Shown here: piece by piece, positions 16,881 to 25,418 of the stretch
Layout of the letters: the number at the start of each line of letters is the position of its first letter
Position numbering within the stretch: the first letter of the stretch is position 1
Source of the DNA: Vicinamibacterales bacterium
GTDB lineage: Bacteria; Acidobacteriota; Vicinamibacteria; Vicinamibacterales; UBA2999
Reading direction: 5' to 3'
Assembly (NCBI GenBank): GCA_041394705.1
Contig: JAWKHS010000006.1
Location: forward strand, 124,001-188,000
Length of the DNA stretch: 64,000 bases
Position numbers and translations under genes: made by a program
The notes under the pieces: generated by a model
Seen by the model: the letters and a program-made list of their open reading frames with translations, nothing else
Told to the model about the DNA's origin: nothing
The model's database searches: none

Positions 16881-17855
16881 TCAGGGCACCGTGAAGGTGA
16901 GGAGCCGGCCGTTCGCGAGCGGAGACAGGACGCACTGGTTGCCCGACCGCAGCAGGAGTTTGTAGGGACCCGACGGCACGGGCGCGCTCACGGACGTGAC
17001 GGTCCCCGGCAGCACGACACGGTTCACGACCGGCTGGTAGTTGGGCAGGGTCACGTCGTGGATGTCGATCTGGTAGAACGAGATGGGCGGGCCGGGGACA
17101 CCCGGCGTCTGCGTCCACGAGATCGTCACGTTGTTGCCGTTCACCGCGGCGTTCCAGGTGACGGGCGCTTGCGGTACGCCGGTGCACCCCGGCGAGGAGA
17201 TCGGTACCTCGTCCGAAGGCGCGCTCTTGCCGTACGGGTTCACGGCGCGCGCCCGGACGTAGTAGTTGCCGGGCGGGACGGTGGCGTTGAAGACGCTGGA
17301 CGACAGAGGGAACGTGCCGAGGTCCTTGCTGCCCGGCGTGGTGCCGGCTTCCAGCTCGACGTAGTCGTAGGCGCACCCTCCACTGCCGGTCGTCGTCAAG
17401 GTGACGTGCTGGCCGTTGATGGCGGCCGTCAGCGTGGGCGGATTCGGCCTGCCGACGCAGGCGGGCGCGATGTCGATCCGGATCCAGTCCGACGGCGAGG
17501 CGTTGAAGCTCGACGTCTGCCCGTACACGATGAGCACGTAGTACGTGCCTGGCGGCGGCGCGGCGGCGATGACCTGGCACCCGCCGGGGATGGGCGGGGC
17601 GAACAGGGATCCCAGCACGGGACCGCCCGGCGCGAGCGCGCCCAGCAGCGTCATGCCGAACGTGTTCGAGAGGTCCTGCGCGGTGTCGTCGTTGTCGCAA
17701 TCCACCTCGATGTTGAAGCTGCCTCCCGTCACGGTGGTGATGAGCGACGGAATGGGGTCGCCGATCTGCGCGGCGGCGGGGGTGGCGGCGGCAGCGACGA
17801 GCACGGCAACCGCCGCGAGAAGGGCGCGGCGGCGAAGCAGGGAGTCGAGGACCAT
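16881..17855 (-). CDS. Secreted protein with fibronectin type III-like modules
   Basis: A 324-residue exported protein. The signal peptide is LLRRRALLAAVAVLVAAAATPAAAQ. An N-terminal domain with paired cysteines (DCDNDDTAQDL and GGCQVIAAAPPPGTYYVLIVYG) precedes two fibronectin III-like modules: PPTLTAAINGQHVTLTT to YVRARAVNPYGKSAPS, and PVTWNAAVNGNNVTISW to the C-terminus. The ATG at 17855 is chosen because GGAGGAGAG lies just upstream. The probable role is binding at the surface or outside the cell; no catalytic motif is visible. It is divergent from the sigma-factor gene at 17982, with a 126-base shared control region. Confidence 0.72.
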   Translation of the reverse strand: MVLDSLLRRRALLAAVAVLVAAAATPAAAQIGDPIPSLITTVTGGSFNIEVDCDNDDTAQDLSNTFGMTLLGALAPGGPVLGSLFAPPIPGGCQVIAAAPPPGTYYVLIVYGQTSSFNASPSDWIRIDIAPACVGRPNPPTLTAAINGQHVTLTTTGSGGCAYDYVELEAGTTPGSKDLGTFPLSSSVFNATVPPGNYYVRARAVNPYGKSAPSDEVPISSPGCTGVPQAPVTWNAAVNGNNVTISWTQTPGVPGPPISFYQIDIHDVTLPNYQPVVNRVVLPGTVTSVSAPVPSGPYKLLLRSGNQCVLSPLANGRLLTFTVP

Positions 17856-17981
17856 CGCAGCTCTCCTCCGCCAGGCGCGGCGCCGCGGGAGGCGCCACCG
17901 GCGTTCACGAGGACGAGCGGTGGACCCACGGCGGTTTTTCCATGGGGTCGTCGCGCCGGGGAAGGCTGCTATATTCCCCGC

Positions 17982-18557
17982 ATGCCCTCGGCCGGGCTCG
18001 GCGGGTCGCCGGACGTCACAACACTGCTGTCCCGCTGGCAGGAGGGCCACGCCGAGGCGCTCGAGGAAGCCGCCGCCGTCGTGCTCCCGGAACTGCGGCA
18101 GATCGCCCAGGCGTACCTGCGGCGGGAGCGGCCCGACCACACCCTGCAGCCGACGGCCCTGGTGCACGAGGCGTTCATGCGGCTCGTGGACGCCGGGCAG
18201 CTCGCCTTCGACAGCCGGCGGCAGTTCTACGCCCTGGCGGCGCAGTTGATGCGCCGCATCCTGGTGGACCACGCCCGCGCCACCCGCGCGGCCAAGCGGG
18301 GGGGCGGCGCGGTCCATGTGTCGGTCGACGACGTCAACCTTCCCACGCCGGCCGACGCGGAGCGCTTCCTGGATCTCCACGACGCGATCGACCGGCTGGC
18401 AGCGCTCGACGCCCGCAAGGCCCGCGTGATCGAGCTTCGCTACTTCGGCGGGCTGACGCTCGAGGAGACCGCGGAAGTGCTCGGCGTCGCGGTGGTGACG
18501 GCCCACCGCGACCAGCGGTTCGCGGAGGCCTGGCTCGGCGACGCGCTGGGCGCGTGA
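17982..18557 (+). CDS. Sigma-70 family RNA polymerase sigma factor, TIGR02999-like ECF
   Basis: A 191-residue sigma factor of the type typically found beside Ser/Thr kinases in Acidobacteriota and Planctomycetes. Family hallmarks are LPELRQIAQAYLRRERPDHTLQPTALVHEAF in region 2, FYALAAQLMRRILVDHARA, and region 4 with ARVIELRYFGGLTLEETAEVLGV. No anti-sigma gene is adjacent; the kinase gene starts 42 bases downstream, suggesting control by phosphorylation. TATATT at 17970-17975 ends six bases before the ATG and there is no Shine-Dalgarno sequence, so the message may be leaderless. Confidence 0.88.
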   Translation: MPSAGLGGSPDVTTLLSRWQEGHAEALEEAAAVVLPELRQIAQAYLRRERPDHTLQPTALVHEAFMRLVDAGQLAFDSRRQFYALAAQLMRRILVDHARATRAAKRGGGAVHVSVDDVNLPTPADAERFLDLHDAIDRLAALDARKARVIELRYFGGLTLEETAEVLGVAVVTAHRDQRFAEAWLGDALGA

Positions 18558-18599
18558 GGAAACCCGTACGCGGTTTTCGCTGGTGTCCCTGACGGCCCG

Positions 18600-21371
18600 A
18601 TGAGCGATCCCCGCCTGGCCCGCGTCGCCGCGCTCTTCGACCGGCTGGCCGATCGGCCGGAGGCGGACTGGGCCGCCGTGCTCGCCGGGGAACCCGACGG
18701 GTCGGTGCGGGACGAGGCGCGCGCGCTGCTCGTGCGCGACAGGACGGGCGGCGCGCCGATCGCCGAGACGATCGCCAGGGCCGCCAAGGGGCTGCCCGCA
18801 CCGTCGGCCGAGGCGCGTCGCCTGGGCCCGTACCGGATCGTCGGCGAGCTCGGCCGGGGCGGCATGGGCGTGGTGTTCGAGGCCGTCCGCGACGATGCGT
18901 CGTTCGACAAGCGCGTCGCGATCAAGGTCGCGACCAGCGCCTCGCTGGATCCGGAACTGGTGCGGCGCTTCCTGGACGAGCGTCAGATCCTGGCCCGGCT
19001 CGAGCATCCGAACATCGCGCGGCTGCTCGACGGCGGCACCACCCCCGAGGGGACGCCCTACCTCGTGATGGAGCTCGTCGAGGGCACGCCCATCACCGAG
19101 GCCGCGCGCCGTGACGGCCTGGGGCTGCGCGACCGGCTGCAGCTCTTCCTGCAGGTCTGCGATGCCGTCGAGTACGCGCACCAGTCGCTCGTCGTGCACC
19201 GCGATCTCACACCGCGCAACATCCTGGTGGCGGGCCGATCCGTGCGGCTCCTCGACTTCGGCGTGGCCAAGCTGCTCGACCAGGGGGACGCAGGCATGAC
19301 GCGCCCTGGCCTGGCGCCCCTCACCCTCGCGTACTGCAGCCCGGAGCAGCTGCGCGGCGAGGCCGTGACGACCCGGACCGACGTCTATGCGCTGGGTCTC
19401 CTGCTGTTCGAGCTCCTGACCGGCACCCGGGGGCAGCAGGCCGACACCTCGTCGCGCCTGGCGCTCGAGCGCTCGATCTGCGAGACGCCGGTGCCGTCGC
19501 CCAGCGCGATTGTGGCGGCGCGCGGCGATCGCGCCGAGGCCCGGCGTCTCGCGGGCGACCTGGATGCCATCGTCCGCACGGCGACGAGCAAGGCGCCGGA
19601 GCGCCGCTACCCGTCGGCGGCCGCGCTCGCCGAGGACGTCCGCCGCCACCTGACGTCCCGGCCCGTCATGGCGCGCGCGGACAGCCGCGCCTACCGGCTC
19701 GCGCGTTTCGCCCGCCGCCAGTGGCTGCCGCTGGCGGCCACGGCCGTCGTCATCACGTCGCTCACGGGCGGCATCGTGGTGGCAACGGCGCAGGCCCGGC
19801 GCGCCGAGCGCCGCTTCCAGGAAGTTCGGCGGATCGCCAACGCCCTCATGGGCGACGTGCACGACGCGATTCGCGACCTGCCGGCCTCCGCGCCGGCGCA
19901 GGCGGTGGTCGTCCGTACGGCGGTCGAGTACCTGGACGGCCTGACGCGCGACGCCGGCGCCGACCCGGCACTAAGGCTCGAGATCGCCGAGGGGTACTTG
20001 AAGCTCGGACGCCTGGCGTCGTCGCTGACGCGCACGAGCCTGGGACGCCCCGAGGACGTCGCCGCGTACTACGACAAGGCCGAGGCCCTGCTCGGGCCCC
20101 TGGGCGGAGGCGGGTGGGCCGACCGCGCGGGCCCGATCGCCACGCGGCTGCGCGTGCAGCGCGCGGAGTGGCTCTTCGACCAGAGCCGCACGGTGGACGC
20201 ACAGCGCCTCATGGAAGAGGCGTTGGCCGAGGCCGATCGCGCCGCCGCGCGGCACCCCGACGACCTCGCCACCATGCGCGCCCACCTCGAGGTCCTCACC
20301 GTCCTCCTCGCCAGCTTCGACACGAGCCCCGCCGCCGTCCGCGAGGGCGATCGCATCGTGACGATCGCCGAGGAGGTGGCCCGCCGCCTCCCCGGCGATG
20401 CCGACGCGCGACTCGGCGTGGGCGTCGCGCACTCGCTCGCCGGCAAGATGGCCGCGAGCCGAGGCGACAACGCGGCCGCCATCGCCCACTACCGCCGCAA
20501 CGCCGAGATCCAGGAGGCCCTGGTCCGCGAGCAGCCGGAGAACCTCACCGCCCGCCGCAGCGTGATGCTCGCCTGGAGCACGATGGCCGACCTGGCGCTG
20601 GGGCCGCTGGGCACTGGCTCGTGGACGGGGGCAGGCGGACCGCCGCGGCCGCTGGATCCCGAGAGCCGCCGACAGGCGCTCGACGCGGCCAACCGGATGG
20701 TCGCCGAGGCCGAGTGGATCCGGGCGCGTAACGCCGGCGACGACTCCGCCGCCTACGACCACGCGATGGCGCTGGGCCGGCGCGCGCCGGCCCATCCACC
20801 CGGCGATCCTGCGGCCCTCGCCGACCTGGACGCAGGCATCGCCACGCTGGAACGCCTGGAACCGAAACAGCCGGAGCGCGCGCTGCGATTCCTGATGGAG
20901 TTCCGGGGAAGCCGGGTGGAGCGGCTCCGCCAGGCGGGCCGGTTCGCGGAAGCCGAAGAGGAATGGACCCGCCTGAACGCCGCATTCCACCGGGCCGAAG
21001 CCGCCAACCCCGAGAGCTACGTTCCGCGCCGCCAGATGATTCCGCCCCTGCAGAACCGCGCCGAGCACTACGCCGCCCAGGGCGACCGCGCGCGGGCGCT
21101 CGCCTTCGCGCGGCAGGCGGAGCAATTCGCGGCCGACGTGGCGGCCAAGGCTGATCAATACGCGCGCGCGCCAGGCTGGCCGCCGAGAGTCCGGGCCTGG
21201 ACCTCCACGCTCTACGGCCGCCTGGGCGATGTCGATGCGGCACGCCGTGCCCGCGAGGAGAGCGTGGAGATGTGGCGGGCGGTGGCGGCCCGCACCGACG
21301 TGCCGGCCGATCTCGTCGAGGAAGCGCGGCGGGCGCTGGCCGACGCTGGAGGCGAAGCACCCGGCCGCTGA
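18600..21371 (+). CDS. Transmembrane Ser/Thr protein kinase with helical-repeat C-terminal region
   Basis: A 923-residue receptor-type kinase. The kinase domain spans about residues 77-350: glycine loop GELGRGGMGVVF, Lys109 (VAIKV), helix-C Glu127, catalytic loop HRDLTPRN (200-207) and DFG (219-221). The catalytic-loop lysine normal for bacterial kinases (HRDLKPxN) is threonine here, with an arginine three residues on, which recalls the tyrosine-kinase loop HRDLAARN. A single membrane helix follows (LPLAATAVVITSLTGGIVVATA), then a roughly 500-residue alpha-helical extracytoplasmic region with TPR-like repeats such as EGYLKLGRLASSL and IAHYRRNAEIQEAL. It is probably co-transcribed with the sigma gene. 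Activity is likely but not certain given the altered loop. Confidence 0.9.
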   Translation: MSDPRLARVAALFDRLADRPEADWAAVLAGEPDGSVRDEARALLVRDRTGGAPIAETIARAAKGLPAPSAEARRLGPYRIVGELGRGGMGVVFEAVRDDASFDKRVAIKVATSASLDPELVRRFLDERQILARLEHPNIARLLDGGTTPEGTPYLVMELVEGTPITEAARRDGLGLRDRLQLFLQVCDAVEYAHQSLVVHRDLTPRNILVAGRSVRLLDFGVAKLLDQGDAGMTRPGLAPLTLAYCSPEQLRGEAVTTRTDVYALGLLLFELLTGTRGQQADTSSRLALERSICETPVPSPSAIVAARGDRAEARRLAGDLDAIVRTATSKAPERRYPSAAALAEDVRRHLTSRPVMARADSRAYRLARFARRQWLPLAATAVVITSLTGGIVVATAQARRAERRFQEVRRIANALMGDVHDAIRDLPASAPAQAVVVRTAVEYLDGLTRDAGADPALRLEIAEGYLKLGRLASSLTRTSLGRPEDVAAYYDKAEALLGPLGGGGWADRAGPIATRLRVQRAEWLFDQSRTVDAQRLMEEALAEADRAAARHPDDLATMRAHLEVLTVLLASFDTSPAAVREGDRIVTIAEEVARRLPGDADARLGVGVAHSLAGKMAASRGDNAAAIAHYRRNAEIQEALVREQPENLTARRSVMLAWSTMADLALGPLGTGSWTGAGGPPRPLDPESRRQALDAANRMVAEAEWIRARNAGDDSAAYDHAMALGRRAPAHPPGDPAALADLDAGIATLERLEPKQPERALRFLMEFRGSRVERLRQAGRFAEAEEEWTRLNAAFHRAEAANPESYVPRRQMIPPLQNRAEHYAAQGDRARALAFARQAEQFAADVAAKADQYARAPGWPPRVRAWTSTLYGRLGDVDAARRAREESVEMWRAVAARTDVPADLVEEARRALADAGGEAPGR

Positions 21372-21587
21372 ACGGTCTCGCCCGATCGCGCTTCCAGGCT
21401 CCCGGGGGGCACTCTGCCGAGCGACGCCCCTGCGCCGGGGCGCGAAATCCGCGCACTGAGTCCGTCCAACTCCGGTGATCGGGTAGTATCGGCGCACTCG
21501 AACAGCTGACCTGGATGGCGGCCCCGCCTCGACGCCCGGACCGGCGACGACGGCGATCGGCACGTCTGCCCGCGCCCCCGACTGGCA

Positions 21588-23477
21588 ATGGCCGCTGACA
21601 CGCTGGGACTCGTGGTGGAGCACGTGGCCGATCGCGTGCCCGTGGACTGGGCCTCCGTGGAGGGGCGGCTCAGCTCGGCCCTGGACCGCGCGCAGCTCGA
21701 AGGCCTCCGCATCCTCGACGCACTCGCGGGCGCCTGCGCCGCACTGCCCGTCGTCAGCGGCGTCCTTCCGGCCTCCCCAGCTTCGGCCCCGCCGGTCGAG
21801 GCCGTGTCGTGGGGGCGGTATCGCATCCGGAAGGAAGTCGGCAGCGGCAGCTACGGCCGGGTCTTCCACGCCCACGATCCCGAACTCGACATGGAGGTCG
21901 CGATCAAGGTGCTGCACCGCCACGTCGGCGATGCCGATCTCAGGGCGCGCCTCGTGCGCGAAGGCCGGGCCCTGGCGCGCGTCCGGAACGACCACGTCGT
22001 GCGGGTGCTGGGGCTGGAGTCCTTCGAGGAACAGCTGGGCCTCTGCATGGAGTTCGTGCACGGCGACACGCTGGACGCCGTCGTGCGGGCGCACGGGACG
22101 CTGACACCCGACGAGGCGCGGCTGGTGGGCCGCGACGTGTGCCAGGCGCTGGCCAGCGTGCACCGCGAGGGCTTCCTGCACCGGGACGTGAAGGCCAGGA
22201 ACGTGATGCGCGACCGGATGGGCCGGATCGTGCTGATGGACTTCGGGACCGGCATCAGCGTGGACGATGCCGACCGTGTGGACGCGCGGTTCACGGCGGG
22301 CACGCCGATGTACATGGCCCCCGAGGTGCTGGCGGGCCAGGCGCCGTCAGTGGCGGCCGACATCTACAGCGTGGGCGTGCTGCTCTACTACCTGGTGACC
22401 GGCGCCTATCCGGTCGAAGGGCGATCGCTGCCTGAACTGTCGGCCGCGCACATGACGGGACGACAGGTCGCCTTGCGCGAGCGGCGTCCCTCGGCACCTT
22501 CCGGCTTCGCGGCTGTCGTCGAGCGCGCGTTGGCCCGGAAGCCCGAGGACCGCTGGCCGAGCACGGCGGCGCTGCTGGATGCGCTCGACCGAGGCCAAGA
22601 GGACCCCTGGTGGACGATCGTCGCCCGGCGCGCGGCCATCGCCGTTGCGTGGGTCGGAGGCATCGGCGGCGGGGTGATCGCGGTTGGAGCGATCACGTCG
22701 AAGTACTTCAACACGTTCGTCCTCGGTCGGGCCGGCTTCGTCCACGAATCGATGTGGGACTGGTTCCGGTTCGGCGCGATGTCGTTCACGGCGCCGCTCG
22801 TGCTGTGTCTGCTCATCATCCTGGGCTGGAGCGTGACGCTGGCCGTGCTCCGGGCCGCGGCCAGGAACGTGCCAACCGCGGCCCGAGCCATGGACACCGG
22901 CCGCCGATTCGGCGCCCGCCTCGGCTTCGATGACGTGTCGTCGCTGTCGGCGTGGGCGCTGGTCGCCGCCGCGGCGTTCCTGGGCGTCGTGTGGTGGAGC
23001 CAGCTGCCCATGCTGGAGTGGATCATGGGACTCATGAACGGACACCAGTTGTCCGAGGGACCCGCCGCCTCACTCGCGTTCCTGGGACCCGGTGGATTCA
23101 CCGCCCGCGAGGATTATCGGGTGTGGTTCACCTGGAGCACGCTCATCGCGTTGGTCGTGTGGCTCCCCGTGCTGCGCCTCTCGAAGACGCATAGCGTCCC
23201 CGTTAATCGGTTGATGCTCCTCGGTGGTGCCGGCGTCTTCACGCTGTCCTTGCTGCTGATGGCACTGCCGTTTCGGGCGTTCTCCCAGCGCGACTTGGAG
23301 ACCGCAACGTGGCAGGGGCAGTCATGCTTCGTGCTGGGCGAGCGGGAGCAGGACGTGCTCGTCTTCTGCCCAGAACGTGTTCCGCCGCGGTCGGTCACGG
23401 TCCCCCGGTCATCCTCCGACTTGCAACGGCACGGGCTTCCCCGCGACGTCTTCGAAAGAATCGATCAAGCCAAGTGA
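21588..23477 (+). CDS. Transmembrane Ser/Thr protein kinase with polytopic C-terminus
   Basis: A 629-residue kinase. After a 75-residue helical N-terminus, the catalytic domain has the glycine loop EVGSGSYGRVFHA, VAIKVL, the intact catalytic loop HRDVKARN, MDFGTG, and AGTPMYMAPEVL as activation segment and APE motif. From about residue 345 there are several membrane helices (for example AIAVAWVGGIGGGVIAVGAI, APLVLCLLIILGWSVTLAVL, LVAAAAFLGVVWW and LLGGAGVFTLSLLLMALPF) and a short C-terminal tail with two cysteines. The polytopic sensor portion suggests membrane-state or ligand sensing. It is followed eight bases later by the exported-protein gene, which probably forms its periplasmic partner. 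Confidence 0.88.
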   Translation: MAADTLGLVVEHVADRVPVDWASVEGRLSSALDRAQLEGLRILDALAGACAALPVVSGVLPASPASAPPVEAVSWGRYRIRKEVGSGSYGRVFHAHDPELDMEVAIKVLHRHVGDADLRARLVREGRALARVRNDHVVRVLGLESFEEQLGLCMEFVHGDTLDAVVRAHGTLTPDEARLVGRDVCQALASVHREGFLHRDVKARNVMRDRMGRIVLMDFGTGISVDDADRVDARFTAGTPMYMAPEVLAGQAPSVAADIYSVGVLLYYLVTGAYPVEGRSLPELSAAHMTGRQVALRERRPSAPSGFAAVVERALARKPEDRWPSTAALLDALDRGQEDPWWTIVARRAAIAVAWVGGIGGGVIAVGAITSKYFNTFVLGRAGFVHESMWDWFRFGAMSFTAPLVLCLLIILGWSVTLAVLRAAARNVPTAARAMDTGRRFGARLGFDDVSSLSAWALVAAAAFLGVVWWSQLPMLEWIMGLMNGHQLSEGPAASLAFLGPGGFTAREDYRVWFTWSTLIALVVWLPVLRLSKTHSVPVNRLMLLGGAGVFTLSLLLMALPFRAFSQRDLETATWQGQSCFVLGEREQDVLVFCPERVPPRSVTVPRSSSDLQRHGLPRDVFERIDQAK

Positions 23478-23485
23478 GGTATCAC

Positions 23486-24577
23486 ATGCGCAATCTGTCC
23501 CGCGGATCTCTCCGCCGGCTGGGCCTGGCCGTACTGACGTGTGTCGCCGTGCAGTTGACCGCGCCGGCACCGGCCTTCGCGTGGTTCGGGCTGCTCGACA
23601 AATGGAGCGGGCCAGGCGGCTTCTGGGGCCGGCTATACGAAGTTCGAGTGATCTGTTTCGGCCCGTCAAGCACGGTGCCCGAGCTCGAAGCCGCCCTCGC
23701 GCGGGCTCGGCAATCGTTTGAACGAGTGAGCGCTTCTTCAATCGATCTACTGCCATCCGATGTCGACAGTGTCGCAACCGATTGGAATTCATTCGCGAGC
23801 TTTCTCGAACAGTCCACGCAGCGCTGGCAGGGCGATACGCAGGCCGCGAATCGACTCCAGGCGCTGATCGACCAGCATCTTCGGCAGCCTTTCGACCGCA
23901 TCAGGCAGAACTACAGCCGGCCAGGACTGCGCCTGTCGAACAATGACAGCAACATGGTCCGGACCAATTTCGTGCAGTTCGAATCCGCTTTCGAGCTCGC
24001 TGCGGCCGCGATCCACATTCTCAAGGTCCAAGTCTTCGCCGCCGGCGCGACCGGCATGTTTTGGTCGCTGTGCGACGAGAACGTCGAGCGACGCGTCTCC
24101 ATCGAAATCAACGTCGACGACTGGAGCGGCTACAGGAATGCCAACAACGAGGCGTTCTCAGGAGGCGAGCGCATTCGATTCATCACGGTCGCGCCGTCCC
24201 TGACGTGGAACCCCATTCCTAGCAAGAAGGCGGACGTCGTCGACCTTGGCATCAGCGGCGGGTACTATGCTTTTTCTTCCAAAGGATTCGACTCCGTCCA
24301 GGGCTTCGTCGTCGAGCCACTGCGAGTCGAGCTTCACGCGCCAACGCTTTGGTCGAAGTATCCGCGGACTGACGTCAGACGCCTAGTCTCGATGTTCACG
24401 TACAGGTTCGCCCTCAAGACGATTCCGACTGGATTTTCCGCCGACGCCTTTGCCCCAGGAAGCCACGATGGCCGGATTCCAGCAGAGTTGGTGCCCATGC
24501 ATGGATTGTTCTTCAATCTCAACTCGCTGCTCTCAAGACCACGCAAGAAGTCGGGAAGGAAGTCGGCGTCACCGTAG
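23486..24577 (+). CDS. Exported protein of unknown function linked to kinase
   Basis: Not recognised. The 363-residue product starts with a clear signal peptide (LGLAVLTCVAVQLTAPAPAFAWF) and then a mainly helical region (VPELEAALARARQSFERV to WQGDTQAANRLQALIDQHL). The second half is mostly beta, with VSIEINVDDWSGY, WNPIPSKKADVVDLGISGGYYAFSS and FVVEPLRVELHAP, suggesting an outer-membrane or beta-sandwich fold. TGAGGT sits before the ATG, just after the kinase stop. Base composition is visibly lower in GC than all neighbours, most clearly at 23700-24500, suggesting a different history or relaxed codon selection. Its location suggests it signals to or is controlled by the upstream kinase. Confidence 0.72.
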   Translation: MRNLSRGSLRRLGLAVLTCVAVQLTAPAPAFAWFGLLDKWSGPGGFWGRLYEVRVICFGPSSTVPELEAALARARQSFERVSASSIDLLPSDVDSVATDWNSFASFLEQSTQRWQGDTQAANRLQALIDQHLRQPFDRIRQNYSRPGLRLSNNDSNMVRTNFVQFESAFELAAAAIHILKVQVFAAGATGMFWSLCDENVERRVSIEINVDDWSGYRNANNEAFSGGERIRFITVAPSLTWNPIPSKKADVVDLGISGGYYAFSSKGFDSVQGFVVEPLRVELHAPTLWSKYPRTDVRRLVSMFTYRFALKTIPTGFSADAFAPGSHDGRIPAELVPMHGLFFNLNSLLSRPRKKSGRKSASP

Positions 24578-24606
24578 CAAGGCAAAGCTTTCGGCAGCGG
24601 TCGCGC

Positions 24607-25221
24607 TCAATCGGGCACTGACTCGATCGTCTGGCCCAGTCGCTTCATCGCCCTCGTCACCGTCATCCTCGCCGCATCCGCCGACGGCTTGCCGAGCGCC
24701 ACGGCGAGCTCCGCGTAGCTGTAGAGCAGCATGAATCGGCAGACGATGGCTTCGGCGTCCTCGGGATCCAGCCTGGCCAGCGCGGCTTCCAGGCGCTCGA
24801 CGTTCTCCTTGCCGACGGCCTGCTCGAGCGGGGAGGGCTCCCGCGCGGGCAGCGCTTCGGGAACCTCCACGCGCTGGACGCGGCCCTCCGATGAGCGCAG
24901 GAGGTCCACCACCTTGTTCCTGAGCGCCGCCCGCAGGTACGCCTGAAGCGCGCCCTCGCCCCGCGCCTCGAAGCGGTGCAGGGATCGCAGGGCCGCGATC
25001 ACGGTCTCCTGCACCAGGTCCCCGGTGTCCAGCGGTCCGCGCAGGTGAGGCGGAATCAGGCCGTGCGCGTAGCGGCGCAGCGGCGGCAGGCACCGCTCCA
25101 AGAGGCGGTTGAGCGCATCGTCGTCACCGTCTCGCGCGCGCTGCAGCAGATGGGCGGTCGCCTCGGGGTCGAACGGCGGGACCAGCGAGCCCGAGGAGAG
25201 CGGGTCGTCGGCCGGAAGCAT
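24607..25221 (-). CDS. ECF-type RNA polymerase sigma factor
   Basis: A 204-residue sigma factor. Region 2 includes LLERCLPPLRRYAHGLIP, LDTGDLVQETVIAALRSLHRFE and LQAYLRAALRNKVVDLLRS. Region 4 includes LARLDPEDAEAIVCRFMLLYSYAELAVALGKPSADAARMTVTRAMKRL. It resembles the large-group ECF factors that accompany Ser/Thr kinases and converges on the kinase/exported-protein unit, so it may belong to the same signalling island. The ATG at 25221 has no Shine-Dalgarno sequence, but TATCAT (minus strand, 25235-25230) lies eight bases ahead of it, consistent with a leaderless message. An upstream extension in frame lacks domain content. Confidence 0.85.
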   Translation of the reverse strand: MLPADDPLSSGSLVPPFDPEATAHLLQRARDGDDDALNRLLERCLPPLRRYAHGLIPPHLRGPLDTGDLVQETVIAALRSLHRFEARGEGALQAYLRAALRNKVVDLLRSSEGRVQRVEVPEALPAREPSPLEQAVGKENVERLEAALARLDPEDAEAIVCRFMLLYSYAELAVALGKPSADAARMTVTRAMKRLGQTIESVPD

Positions 25222-25418
25222 GCCGACAGATGATACCGCCCGTCCCCGCGGGGCCTCCGGCGGCCCAGCCGTGCGCCGCGGCGCGGTACGGCCCAGCCTC
25301 TCGACGCCCGGCGACGGGCGCAGCCTGGAGCCCGACACCTCTGGTATCGTGGCCCGCGCGGCCACCCCGGCCGCACCACGGCAGCCTTGCCGGCTGCGTT
25401 CGACGCTGGGGAACCTCG

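Noticed and set aside
13750..16965. A 1,071-codon plus-strand frame opposite the porin and monooxygenase
   Set aside because: It spans two real minus-strand genes and their spacer; composition is shadow-like with no start context.
23970..23995. TTCGAATCC word resembling a tRNA T-loop
   Set aside because: No acceptor or anticodon stems can be formed around it and it lies inside a coding frame.
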